From an uncultured bacterium (GTDB taxonomy: Bacteria > Verrucomicrobiota > Kiritimatiellia > PWTM01): a DNA stretch of 64,000 nt. Positions 51,702 through 61,262 of the stretch are shown in pieces. The DNA is taken from positions 1-64,000 of the forward strand of contig CAKZPT010000108.1 of assembly GCA_937139365.1 (NCBI GenBank). The letters are read 5' to 3'. Below the pieces are notes generated by a model. That model saw only the letters and a program-made list of their open reading frames with translations, searched no databases and was not told the DNA's origin. Positions within the stretch are counted from its first letter, which is position 1, and every line of letters starts with the position of its first letter. Both the position numbers and the translations under genes were made by a program.

Positions 51702-52481
51702 ATGCCACACACGATCGCGGTCATCGCGCGCGAGGTCTGGGACACGCGCGATCTGACGGGCCAGATCCTCGACGAGGCCGGCGGCCTCCGCCCCGGCGCG
51801 CTGCAGACGCGGTTCGACCCGGAGGACCTCAATGCCCTCGAACTTGCGTTGCGGATCAAGGATGCCCACGGCGCTCGCGTGGTCGCCGTCGGCCTCGGCG
51901 CGCCGCGGCAGGTCGAGGTGCTGCGGGAATGCCTGTACCGCGGCGCCGACGCGGCGGTCACGGCCACGGGCGATCTTGCGGCGGCCGACACGGCCGCCCA
52001 CGCGCGCCGGCTGGCAGGGGCGGTCCGCTCGCTGGGCCGCGTGGACCTGCTGCTGGTCGGCACCGCCGTGCCGGACGACGACAATTCCCTGCTCGCCCGC
52101 CACTTGGCCGCCGAACTCGGCTGGCCGGCGGTGAGCTGGGTCGACGCCATCGAGGAGTTGGCCGTCGACCGTGTCGTCGCCCGACGCGCCGTGGAAATGG
52201 GCTACGAATACGTCGAGACCCCGCTGCCCGCCGTGCTGGCCGTCGGCGTGGCGCTGCTTGAGGACGACCCCCGGGCGCCCCGGCCCGCCAAGGCGATGCT
52301 CAAGCTGAAGATGAAAAAGGCCGAGATCCCGACCGTCCCGGCGACCGACGAGCCGGCCCCGCTGACCCTCCGGGTCCGCCGCGAGGCCGTGCCGCCCCGC
52401 GCGATCGAGACGGCAACCGTAGACCCCGAAAACGAGGCCGCGTTGCGCGCGATGCTCGACGCGGCGCTGAAGGGAGCCTGA
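51702..52481 (+). CDS. etfB: electron transfer flavoprotein beta subunit (FixA-like)
   Basis: FDPEDLNALELALRIKDAHGARVVAVGLG; RECLYRGADAAV; ETPLPAVLAVG; ARPAKAMLKLKMKKAEIPT. Confidence 0.93.
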   Translation: MPHTIAVIAREVWDTRDLTGQILDEAGGLRPGALQTRFDPEDLNALELALRIKDAHGARVVAVGLGAPRQVEVLRECLYRGADAAVTATGDLAAADTAAHARRLAGAVRSLGRVDLLLVGTAVPDDDNSLLARHLAAELGWPAVSWVDAIEELAVDRVVARRAVEMGYEYVETPLPAVLAVGVALLEDDPRAPRPAKAMLKLKMKKAEIPTVPATDEPAPLTLRVRREAVPPRAIETATVDPENEAALRAMLDAALKGA

Positions 52482-52484
52482 GCC

Positions 52485-53447
52485 ATGCCCCGCGTGTTCG
52501 TGGTGGCCGAACTGAACGACGGAGTGCTCAACGACCTTTCGCTGCAGTGCATCGGCGCGGCGCGCGCGATGGCCGGGGCGGACGGTACGGTGGTGGTGCT
52601 TCTGCCCGGCACCGGCGCCGCCGCCGCGGCCGCCCCGCTGAACGCCCCCGGCGTTGCCGAGGTCCTGGTCGCCGACGACGACCGGCTGGCGGCCTACACG
52701 ACCGAGCCGTACCTCGCCGTGGTGAAGGCCGCGCTCGCCGGCCGGCCAGCCGAGGCCATCCTGCTGCCGGCGACGACCATCGGCAACGACCTCGGCGCCG
52801 CCCTCGCCGCGGCCCTCGGCGCGGCGTGCGTGACGGACGCCGACGGCGTCGGAGCCGAGGAGGGACGGCCCGCCGCGTGGCGGGTCGGCTTCGACCGGAA
52901 GGTGCGCACCGTCTGGGTCGCCGCCGAGGGGCGGCCACTGGTCGCGACGCTTCGCGACGGCGCGGCCGAGGCGCCGGCCGGCTCGGGCACGGCCGCCGTA
53001 GAGGCGCTGTCGCTGGACGGGGCAGTGTCGCAGACCCCCTGCCGCGTCGTCCGCCGCGACGTAGCCAAAAAGACGGTCAACCTGCGCGACGCCAAGGTCA
53101 TCGTCGCCGCCGGCGCCGGCGTGGGCGGCCCGGAGGGCCTGGAGCTGATCCGGCGGCTGGCGACGGCGCTCGGCGCCGAACTCGGCGGCACGCGCGCGGT
53201 GGTGGATGCCGGCTGGATGTCCGCCGACCGCCAGATCGGGCAGACCGGGGCGACGGTCCGGCCCGACCTCTACATCGCCTGCGGCATCAGCGGCGCGATC
53301 CAGCACCGCGTCGGGATGTTGGATTCCCGGACGGTCATCGCGATCAACACGGACCCCAACGCGCCGATCTTCCGGTCGGCCCACTACCGCATCGTCGGCG
53401 ACCTCAAAGTGGTGATTCCAAAACTGCTGAAACTGCTGGGCGCCTGA
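52485..53447 (+). CDS. etfA: electron transfer flavoprotein alpha subunit (FixB-like)
   Basis: LGAELGGTRAVVDAGWMSADRQIGQTGATVRPDLYIACGISGAIQHRVGMLDSRTVIAINTDPNAPIFRSAHYRIVGDL. Confidence 0.96.
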   Translation: MPRVFVVAELNDGVLNDLSLQCIGAARAMAGADGTVVVLLPGTGAAAAAAPLNAPGVAEVLVADDDRLAAYTTEPYLAVVKAALAGRPAEAILLPATTIGNDLGAALAAALGAACVTDADGVGAEEGRPAAWRVGFDRKVRTVWVAAEGRPLVATLRDGAAEAPAGSGTAAVEALSLDGAVSQTPCRVVRRDVAKKTVNLRDAKVIVAAGAGVGGPEGLELIRRLATALGAELGGTRAVVDAGWMSADRQIGQTGATVRPDLYIACGISGAIQHRVGMLDSRTVIAINTDPNAPIFRSAHYRIVGDLKVVIPKLLKLLGA

Positions 53448-53458
53448 GGGAACGGGAC

Positions 53459-55165
53459 ATGGCGAACTACTACACGGACAACAAGGACCTGGCGTTCATC
53501 GTGGAGCGGGTCGTGGACTGGCCCGCGATCCTGGCGCTGAAGGAGGACTTTGGCTCACCCGACTGCCCGTGGAGCGGGCCGGACGAAGCGAAGGCGACGT
53601 TCGTTGAAATGCTACGGGACCCGGTCGGCGAGATCGCGGCCAACCGGATCGCGCCGCGCGCCGAGGAGGTGGACGACATCGGCTGCCGGTTCGACGCCGG
53701 CCGTGTGATCTTCCCCGATGCGCTGGAGCGGAACCTGAAGGACCTCCGCGACGCGCAACTGATGGGCATGACCATTCCCCGCCGGTACGGCGGGCTCCAG
53801 TTCCCCGAGACGGTGTACACCGCGGCGATTGAGATCATTTCCCAGGCCGACGCCTCGCTGATGAACTTCTTCGGGCTGCAGGGCGGGATCGCCGAGACGA
53901 TCGCCCAGTTCGCCTCGGAGGAGCTGAAGGAACGCTACCTGCCGCGGATGAGCACCGGCGAGTTCACCGGCGCGATGGCGCTGACCGAGCCGGACGCCGG
54001 CAGCGACCTGGCGGCGGTGCAGACGCGGGCCAAGGACGCCAGCGGCGGCGAGGGCATCGCCGCGCGCCAGGACCCGACGACGGGGCAGTGGACGATCTCC
54101 GGAACGAAACGCTTCATCACGAACGGCTGCGGCGACGTGATCCTGGTGCTGGCGCGCAGCGAGGACCCGGAGAAAAAGGGCGGCGGGAGAGGCCTGAGCT
54201 TCTTTCTCGTCGAGAAGAACCCGCGCGTGCGGGTCCGGCGCATCGAGCACAAGCTGGGCATCCACGGCTCGCCGACGTGCGAGTTGTATTTCGACGAGTG
54301 TCCGGCGTGGCTTATCGGCGCGCGCGGCATGGGGTTGGCGCGCTACACCGCCTGGCTGATGCTGGCCGCCCGGTTGGCGATCGGAGCGCAGGCGCTGGGC
54401 ATCGCCCAGGCGGCGCTGGCCGAGGCCGAGGCCTACGCCCGGCAGCGGGAACAGTTCGGCCGGCCGATCCGCGAGATGCCGCAGGTCGCCGCGATGCTGG
54501 CGGACATGCGGATGCTCGCCGAAGCCGCCCGCGCGGTGCTGTACGCCACCAGCGAGATCGTCGACCTCCACCAGGGCGCCGAAGTGCGCGGCCTGAAAGA
54601 GGAGACCCGCCGCTACGGGCGGCTCGCCGAGGCCCTGACCCCGATCGCGAAGTACTACACCACCGAGGCCGCCAACCGCATCTGCTACGACTCCCTCCAG
54701 GTGCACGGCGGCAACGGCTTCATGCAGGAATATCCGATCGAACGCCTTTACCGCGACGTCCGGATCACGAACATCTACGAAGGCACTTCGCAGATCCAGA
54801 TCAACTGGGCCATTCCCCGGCTAGTGCGCGGCGACCTTGACGACCTGATGGGCGCGCTCGCGGCCCGCGAATACGCCGACGCCGACCTCGCCCGGCTCCA
54901 CCAGGAGGTGTTGAGGTCCTACGAGGTCTACAAGTCCGTCATCGCGTGGCTCCGCGAAAAGGACAACTCCTTCCGCGAGATGACCGGTCCACAAGTGATC
55001 GACATCTTCGTCGAAATCTACGCGGCCTTTCTACTGCTGCGGCACGCGGAGCTCTGGGATCACAAGCGCGCCGTCGCCGCGCGGTTTATCCGACGTCTCG
55101 GTCCGCGGGTGGCGATGAACCGCGACCTCGTCCTTAACGCCCGGCTCGAAACCCTCGAGGCCTGA
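53459..55165 (+). CDS. acyl-CoA dehydrogenase
   Basis: AMALTEPDAGSDLAAVQTRAK; ISGTKRFITNGCGDVILVLAR; YDSLQVHGGNGFMQEYPIERLYRDVRITNIYEGTSQIQ. Confidence 0.95.
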   Translation: MANYYTDNKDLAFIVERVVDWPAILALKEDFGSPDCPWSGPDEAKATFVEMLRDPVGEIAANRIAPRAEEVDDIGCRFDAGRVIFPDALERNLKDLRDAQLMGMTIPRRYGGLQFPETVYTAAIEIISQADASLMNFFGLQGGIAETIAQFASEELKERYLPRMSTGEFTGAMALTEPDAGSDLAAVQTRAKDASGGEGIAARQDPTTGQWTISGTKRFITNGCGDVILVLARSEDPEKKGGGRGLSFFLVEKNPRVRVRRIEHKLGIHGSPTCELYFDECPAWLIGARGMGLARYTAWLMLAARLAIGAQALGIAQAALAEAEAYARQREQFGRPIREMPQVAAMLADMRMLAEAARAVLYATSEIVDLHQGAEVRGLKEETRRYGRLAEALTPIAKYYTTEAANRICYDSLQVHGGNGFMQEYPIERLYRDVRITNIYEGTSQIQINWAIPRLVRGDLDDLMGALAAREYADADLARLHQEVLRSYEVYKSVIAWLREKDNSFREMTGPQVIDIFVEIYAAFLLLRHAELWDHKRAVAARFIRRLGPRVAMNRDLVLNARLETLEA

Positions 55166-55259
55166 GCCCGCGCACAGGAGGCGCGCCGTCGTACCCCGCG
55201 GCGGGCCGGGATGGCGCCGCCGCCGGCGAGGGAGTACGTTGGCGCCGCAGCGCGTCGGC

Positions 55260-55821
55260 ATGAACGGGATCCTCCTCCTGTTCGGCGCCGCCCTCGCCGT
55301 TCAGACCCTCGGCAGCGAGGGACGGCCCCTGCCCATCCGCGCCCGCTGGAGTGGCGTGGTCGCAGATGATTCGCGGTGGGACGGCCCCTTTCCCCGGCGA
55401 CGATGAGGCCGGTCGCGCAACGGGGGTGCCGTGCCGTGAGATCGCGGTGGTCCCGCTCCCGCCATCCGACGCCCCCGGGGACGGTTGGCGGCACCCCGTC
55501 CTGATCAAATCCCGCGACAAGGCCGCCCGCGGGCTCGGCCCGGAGGCCGCCGCCGCGCTGGATGGACGACTGGAGTGGGGACGCGAACGCCTCCTAATGG
55601 TTCGATGGAGCGGCTCTGACGCGGACCGCCTCGAGTTCGCCGTGGCCGAATCTCGCCCCGACCAGGTCGTTTTTCACTTCCGCCCCGAGCGAACGCGGAA
55701 CCGCGTCGTCCCCGTCCGTTTCTTCGCCATCCGCGCCAACGTTCGATGGGTCGTCCGCCCGCCCACCCCGACGGCCATCTCGCCGCCGCAGGATGCGGCC
55801 GTCGCCCCCCATTTTCCTTGA
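55260..55821 (+). pseudogene. small secreted hypothetical protein, apparently frameshifted near 55385-55405
   Basis: Signal peptide MNGILLLFGAALAVQTLGSEGRPLPIRARWSGVVADDSRWDGPFP in one frame, PFPGDDEAGRATGVPCREIAVVP...RFFAIRANVRWVV in the next frame. Confidence 0.4.
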
Positions 55822-55982
55822 CCGGCCGCCGGCAGAGGAGCGGACCCGGAGGACTTGAACATCGCCCTGGACCGACTAAAAAAATATGTAGATCGGGGCG
55901 TCGGCCGGGCCGAAGGCGGCCTTCCCCATCGCCGGCCCAGGCGTCGCCGTCCCAACAGCACCTTGTGCGGAGGTGAACGACG

Positions 55983-56147
55983 ATGGCGCAGTACGACTAC
56001 AAGTGCGGAAAGTGCGGCAAGGGGTTCACGGTCACCATGGCCATGTCGGAGTACGACCGGAAGAAGGTCAAGTGTCCGAAGTGCGACAGCACCGCGGTGG
56101 CGCGCGTGTTCTCCAGCATCAACGTTCAAACCTCGAAAAAGAGCTGA
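55983..56147 (+). CDS. FmdB family zinc ribbon protein (54 aa)
   Basis: MAQYDYKCGKCGKGFTVTMAMSEYDRKKVKCPKCDSTAVARVFSSINVQTSKKS, translated by hand. Confidence 0.9.
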   Translation: MAQYDYKCGKCGKGFTVTMAMSEYDRKKVKCPKCDSTAVARVFSSINVQTSKKS

Positions 56148-56160
56148 GCGCCCAGCCGTC

Positions 56161-58722
56161 TTACCGGCCGGATTCGATTTCGTACCACAGCGTCCGCAGC
56201 GTTGGCCCCACGGACCACGATCGGCCTTCGGTGTCGTCCGTGACGGCGACGCCGGTGGCGCGACGGCCGCGCCCGTCGAGGGCGTGCACTGCGCGGACCG
56301 GCGCGTTCAGGCGCAGGCGAAACGGGATTCCGTTGACGACGGTGGGTCCCTGGCCCCAACGGTGGCCCACGCTGGTGCGGTCGGCGTTCCATTCCATGCC
56401 TAGGTTCTCGGCCGAGCCGACCGCGACCAGCAACATGCGCGACGAGGTTTCGAGCGGCGCTCCGTCCAGGCTGGTTACGACGACGACGGCGTAGTCGCGT
56501 TCGACCTCTCCGACCTCGATGCGCAGGCCGCCCAGATCGAACGCGCGACCGGCGACCCTGCCCCAGACCGCCCGCGTGGCCGGCGTGTTCACAACGACGT
56601 GGGCCCGGCGCGGATCCCGCGCGTCCCAGACGGCGCGCCCGTCGGGTGTCGCCAGGAAGGGCTCCGTCGGCGCGGCGACCTCCGTTGGCCGGTCGGCCTT
56701 CGGATCGATGCCGATTCTCCTGCGAAATCCCAGCGCAGGCGGCACGCGCTGTTCGCAGGTGCCGGCGGCCGTCTCCCGCAGCGGCTCGAGGTCGCCGCGG
56801 ACGTAGAGGTTCGCGAAGGCGCCCAGCAGCGCGAGCTTGGCCGGATGGCCGTTGAACGAGAAATACCCCCCGAGTGAATCGCGGTCCCAGCGGTCGGCCT
56901 CGCTAGCGTACTGGAAAAAGAAGACGCCGTCCCAGTCCTGCAATGCCCCGACGAGGGCGGCGAAGGGCACGACGGAGGCGGCGTAGTCATGCGGCGCGGG
57001 GATATTCCACTCGGAGATCGTGAACGGCCGGTCCAGCAGGCGCCACGAGGCGCGTTCGAAGAGCACGTCGCGGCCCGCCGCCTCCTCCATCGGCGTGTTC
57101 TCGATCCGCCAGTTTCTCGGATCCCACGGGCGCCCTGGAAAGCGCGGGTGCTGCCAGTAGGCGTGGATGTCGGCGAAGTCGCAGGTGTCCGCGACGATCC
57201 GCGCGCCGTGGTAGGTGATCTGCGAGGCGGTGACGGGCATCCTCGCCCCGACGTCGGTCTTGATGAACCGGACGAGGTCGCGAATGAACTCGGATTCCAC
57301 CTCCTCCATGAACCGTCGCGCGTCGGCCACCGCCGCCTCGGGCCAGCCGGCGTCGGGGATGTCCACCGAACGGCGTTCGACCGAGCCGCCCGGAGGCAGC
57401 GGAGCGGGTAGGCCGCCCTCGCGGACGACGACGTCGGCGAGTTGGAACGGCACATCCGAGTCGCCGAACTTGAAGCAGACACGGGCCGCGTTGGTCAGCG
57501 AGGCGGTTGCGCGGAACTGGCGCCGTACCCGGCGCCACTGCGGGCCGATCTCCAATCGCTCGGCGAGGCCAACGGGGCCCCAGTTGCCCGGGCCCTGCCG
57601 CGAGACGTCGACGTAGAGGCGGCGCTTCGCGTCGGCGCGCGCGTCGAACTCGAGGGAGTAGACGCGGCCCTCGAGGACGGTCAGGCCGGCCCTCATCAGC
57701 TCGTGGGTCGCGCCGGCGGCGGGCACTCGAATGCGCAGCGAACGGCGATGGCCGTCCGGCCCGGGAGCGCCGAACTCGACGACCGCCGGCTGCGCGCGTT
57801 GGGTGTTGAGGCGCCATTCGTCGAGCGCCACCGCATTTCCCGCCAGCCGCGCCAGCTCGGGACCGGGTGGCACCGCGTCGGCCAGCCATGCGGCCTTCAG
57901 GGCCTCGGTGGAGCCGTACCGGCGGGCCAGCCACTCGTTGAACTGGCGGCGGAACTCGCCCCGGTAGGGTTCGGGCAGCGTCGCGGCGAGGTCCGGGCCC
58001 CGCCGGCTGAAGTCGTTCTCGTTGGTGATCTCGATCATCGCGATGCCCGGATCCTCGGCGCGCCGCAGGCCCCGGTGGGGGTTGAATCGGCCGAGATACT
58101 CGCGGATGAACTCCTTCAACAGCCGCCGCATCCGTGGCTCGAAGTAGAGTACGTATTTGCTGTAGCGGCACTCGTAGGGCAGGTCGCGGACGTTTTCGAA
58201 GCCCTCGCCCTCCCCGAACGTCCGCCCGACGTGCAGGTTCAGGTTCACGTACAGGCCGTGCCGGATCAGCTCCGCGATGAAAATGTCCTGCCGGTCCATC
58301 ATTTCGGGATCCAGTTCGCGGCGGCCGGCGGCCGGCGGGCGCAACACGCCGCGCGGCGGCGGTTGGGTGTCGTGGTGATGGAACCGCACGCCATTGAGAC
58401 CGAGCTTGGACAGCCTTGCGGCGACGACCGGCGCGTCCTCCTTGCGGGGAGCGTTGGCCCCGAAACAGACATTCACCCCCCAGATCCGCAGGCGGCGATC
58501 GCCGACGAAGAAACGGCCGTCGCGGATCTTGACGAAACCGTCGGCGCCGGCCGGCCGGGGATGTAGGCGCGAGAAATCGACGGCGTTGGCCTCGATATCG
58601 TTGCCGGGCAGAACGAACGGAAACCGCTCCGCCGGCGCGCCGACGCAGGTGAATGTCCACGTCGCCAACGCGCCGCATGCGCATCGAACGGGCCTCATCG
58701 GATTCAAACCTCCTGGCATCAC
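56161..58722 (-). CDS. intact GH-A clan glycoside hydrolase with internal CBM-like domain
   Basis: GFVKIRDGRFFVGDRRLRIWGVNVCFGANAPRKEDAPVVAARLSKLGLNGVRFHHHD; GIAMIEITNENDF; FTISEWNIPAPHDYAASV; 853 aa uninterrupted. Confidence 0.85.
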   Translation of the reverse strand: MMPGGLNPMRPVRCACGALATWTFTCVGAPAERFPFVLPGNDIEANAVDFSRLHPRPAGADGFVKIRDGRFFVGDRRLRIWGVNVCFGANAPRKEDAPVVAARLSKLGLNGVRFHHHDTQPPPRGVLRPPAAGRRELDPEMMDRQDIFIAELIRHGLYVNLNLHVGRTFGEGEGFENVRDLPYECRYSKYVLYFEPRMRRLLKEFIREYLGRFNPHRGLRRAEDPGIAMIEITNENDFSRRGPDLAATLPEPYRGEFRRQFNEWLARRYGSTEALKAAWLADAVPPGPELARLAGNAVALDEWRLNTQRAQPAVVEFGAPGPDGHRRSLRIRVPAAGATHELMRAGLTVLEGRVYSLEFDARADAKRRLYVDVSRQGPGNWGPVGLAERLEIGPQWRRVRRQFRATASLTNAARVCFKFGDSDVPFQLADVVVREGGLPAPLPPGGSVERRSVDIPDAGWPEAAVADARRFMEEVESEFIRDLVRFIKTDVGARMPVTASQITYHGARIVADTCDFADIHAYWQHPRFPGRPWDPRNWRIENTPMEEAAGRDVLFERASWRLLDRPFTISEWNIPAPHDYAASVVPFAALVGALQDWDGVFFFQYASEADRWDRDSLGGYFSFNGHPAKLALLGAFANLYVRGDLEPLRETAAGTCEQRVPPALGFRRRIGIDPKADRPTEVAAPTEPFLATPDGRAVWDARDPRRAHVVVNTPATRAVWGRVAGRAFDLGGLRIEVGEVERDYAVVVVTSLDGAPLETSSRMLLVAVGSAENLGMEWNADRTSVGHRWGQGPTVVNGIPFRLRLNAPVRAVHALDGRGRRATGVAVTDDTEGRSWSVGPTLRTLWYEIESGR

Positions 58723-59648
58723 GGCCGATCACCCGCCGAGCGGGCCGCCCATTCCGCGAACCGACGGTCGAGCTCGGCGGCGGACGGTTCGCCCCGGTGG
58801 ATCCAGACCCGCCATCGGAAGGTCACGACACCTCCGGCGGGCACCTCGAACGTCTCGGGTTCCTGCAAAAGGCCGAAGCTTTTCCGGGCAAACGGGTTGG
58901 CGGAGAATAGGCCGTAGGTGCGCACATGCCATCCGGTCGGGTGGCGTGGATTGAACGGGTGATCGAAGATCGCCACACCCACCATTTCGCCACCCAGCGG
59001 ACCGCTGTAGTCGCACCACCGCGCCGGCCGACTCCAGGCCGCGCGATCGGCGTGTCCCTCGGAATTGAGGATGCGCCCGCGACCCGGTGGGTCGGGCTGC
59101 AGGGCCGCGCCGAGCCCCAACGCTAACGATCCCTCCTTCGTGTCGCCGAAGCGCAGCGCCCCGCGGGAGGCATGGACGAACGCCTCGAGCTCGATCTCGC
59201 TGCCACCGTCGCGGGTGGGCCGGAACCGCCAGACCCGCCGATCCGTCGCGACCACGGCGCCGCCGGCGACCCACTCGTTGCTGACGACCATCCGGCCACC
59301 ACCCTCGTCGAGCTCGAGAAACGCCACGTGCACGATGCGCTCGCCGTTCCGCGAGCTCCAGAAATCGTGGCCGTTCAGGTCGCCGTGCGTGGACCAGAGC
59401 CCGCAGTGGTGGGGGTGGTCTCTCGATTCCCCCGCGATTTCGCCAGAGGGGAAGGCCCTCGTCAGTGCCGCTCCATGGGGGGCAAGCACCGGATGGAAAC
59501 ACGGAAATCGTTCATGGCGGAACCGGTAGTCCGCCAGCGGCCGCCCGCCGACGCGGATGCGCACGACTTCCGCCTCGCGTTCGAACGTCACCTCGCCCGC
59601 CGAGGCGGCCAGCGCGACGGCCGCCGCCAGCATCCGGATCGTCCTCAT
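58719..59648 (-). CDS. PmoA-like (DUF6807-type) secreted protein
   Basis: Signal peptide MRTIRMLAAAVALAASAG; FPCFHPVLAPHGAALTRAFP, ESRDHPHHCGLWSTHGDLNGHDFWS. Confidence 0.8.
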   Translation of the reverse strand: MRTIRMLAAAVALAASAGEVTFEREAEVVRIRVGGRPLADYRFRHERFPCFHPVLAPHGAALTRAFPSGEIAGESRDHPHHCGLWSTHGDLNGHDFWSSRNGERIVHVAFLELDEGGGRMVVSNEWVAGGAVVATDRRVWRFRPTRDGGSEIELEAFVHASRGALRFGDTKEGSLALGLGAALQPDPPGRGRILNSEGHADRAAWSRPARWCDYSGPLGGEMVGVAIFDHPFNPRHPTGWHVRTYGLFSANPFARKSFGLLQEPETFEVPAGGVVTFRWRVWIHRGEPSAAELDRRFAEWAARSAGDRP

Positions 59649-60041
59649 GCGCCCTCGTGACATCGTGCATCGCCGGCTCGATGCCCACGGATGCGGATCC
59701 ACCACCCGCCATGGCTCGGCGAGCCGCCCGCCGGCGAACCTCACGCCCTCCGCCGCCAGCCGCGCCAGCTTCTCGGCGGCCGCCCGGCCGCGGACCTGGC
59801 CGCGATAGCCTCCCGGTCGTAAGTCCGAGGCGATCACCCGGTGACAGGGCACCCAGGGCGCCCACGGATTATCGCGCAGGGCCCGCCCCACCGCACGGGG
59901 CGAGGCCACGCCTACGGCCTTCGCCAGCCGCGCGTAGGTCGTCACGCGGCCCCGGCGAACGGTTCGAAGGGCGTCGTAGACGCGCCGCGCAAACTCCGTG
60001 ACCTGGCACGCGGCTCTCCCTGGCGACCCGGCGCGCTGCAT
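59649..60041 (-). CDS. MGMT/ATL-type alkyltransferase-like domain; no stop codon before the PmoA-like gene (same frame)
   Basis: FARRVYDALRTVRRGRVTTYARLAKAVGVASPRAVGRALRDNPWAPWVPCHRVIAS, PCHR active site. Confidence 0.85.
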
Positions 60042-60065
60042 GCGCCCACCACGGTCACGAAAAAA

Positions 60066-60120
60066 GCGACCGGTGTCAAGGAGGTCTGGGTGGGGAACCC
60101 ATGGGAAAAACACCGGTCGC
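60066..60120 (-). terminator. 11-bp perfect stem followed by T6 in the minus direction (leader of MGMT gene); terminator or attenuator candidate
   Basis: + strand gcgaccggtgt (60066-60076) / acaccggtcgc (60110-60120), preceded by A6; inner tgggt/accca hairpin. Confidence 0.6.
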
Positions 60121-60265
60121 CCACCGCAACCTACCTCATCGGCGGAGGTTTTCAAGGAACGGGTGCCGCGGAGATGCCGGGCGGGCTGGACGCGCCGATG
60201 CGGCCAAGAGAACGGGGCCTGGGCCGTCCTTGCACGGCCGCGGCCGGCAGCATACTTTGCCGCGC

Positions 60266-61144
60266 ATGAGAATGCTGGTGACCGGCGCGACGGGGTTTCT
60301 CGGCCGCGAGGTCGTGGCTCGGCTGGCCCGCGAGCACGACGTGGTGCCCGTCGGCGGCCGCACGGCGCTACCCGGCGGGCTGGCCGCGGACTTGCGCCGC
60401 CCAGGCATCTGGGGGCCGCTGCTGGCGGAGGTGCGGCCGGACTGGGTCGTCCATCTGGCCGCCTATCGGGAGCCGGATTTTTGCGAGGACCACCCCGAGG
60501 AAACACGGGCGCTCAACACCCGGCCGGTGGCGGAGCTAGTTCGTGAGCTGCCGCCCGACGACCGCCTGCTCTTCATCAGCACCGACTATGTCTTCGACGG
60601 CCTGCACCCGCCCTACCGCGAGGATAGCGAGCGCCGGCCGATCAACGTGTACGGGCTAAGCAAGGCCGAGGCGGAGGACGCCGTCCTCGCGCGGCCCGGC
60701 TCGCTGATCCTCCGCATCCCGCTCCTCGTCGGCTCGGGTCCGTCCGCCGACCGATCGGGATTTCTCACCCAGATTGTGGACACGCTGCGGCAGAACCGGC
60801 CCGTGGCGGCCGACGCGGTGCTGCGGCGGTTTCCGACCTGGATTCGGGACGTCGCCGAGGCCGTCGCGTTTCTGATCGAGCGCGATCAGACGGGCGTCTT
60901 GCACTATAGCGGCCGCGAGGGGCTGACGCGCCACGAGATGATCCGGATCGCCGCCGAGGTGCTCGGCCACCCGGCGGACCATGTGCGGCCGTCGGAGGAC
61001 GTAGTGCCCCGGCGCGCCGCGCGGCCGCGCGATTCACAACTCGACACCACCCGGATCGAGGCCCTCGGCTTCCGCCGGTTCACGCCGTTCCGCGAGGTCG
61101 TCAAGGCGTTTGCCGCCGATTTCCCGGAGGTCCGCACCGGCTGA
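60266..61144 (+). CDS. RmlD-like (dTDP-4-dehydrorhamnose reductase family) SDR
   Basis: MRMLVTGATGFLGREVVARLA; FISTDYVFDGLHPPYREDSERRPINVYGLSKAEAED. Confidence 0.88.
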   Translation: MRMLVTGATGFLGREVVARLAREHDVVPVGGRTALPGGLAADLRRPGIWGPLLAEVRPDWVVHLAAYREPDFCEDHPEETRALNTRPVAELVRELPPDDRLLFISTDYVFDGLHPPYREDSERRPINVYGLSKAEAEDAVLARPGSLILRIPLLVGSGPSADRSGFLTQIVDTLRQNRPVAADAVLRRFPTWIRDVAEAVAFLIERDQTGVLHYSGREGLTRHEMIRIAAEVLGHPADHVRPSEDVVPRRAARPRDSQLDTTRIEALGFRRFTPFREVVKAFAADFPEVRTG

Positions 61145-61262
61145 CGCGGCCGGGTCCGCCCATCCCCGTGCGCCGTCCGGCGGCCGTTCCCTGCTAGGTC
61201 GTCCCGTCCGCCAACCGTCCCGTAAGATGTATTCCGGCACGCCGCATGGCATACTGGCCGCC

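Noticed and set aside
50388-53384. 998-aa antisense ORF opposite fixCXAB
   Set aside because: Low-complexity Arg/Gly/Asp-rich translation, antisense to well-supported genes; typical GC-rich shadow ORF
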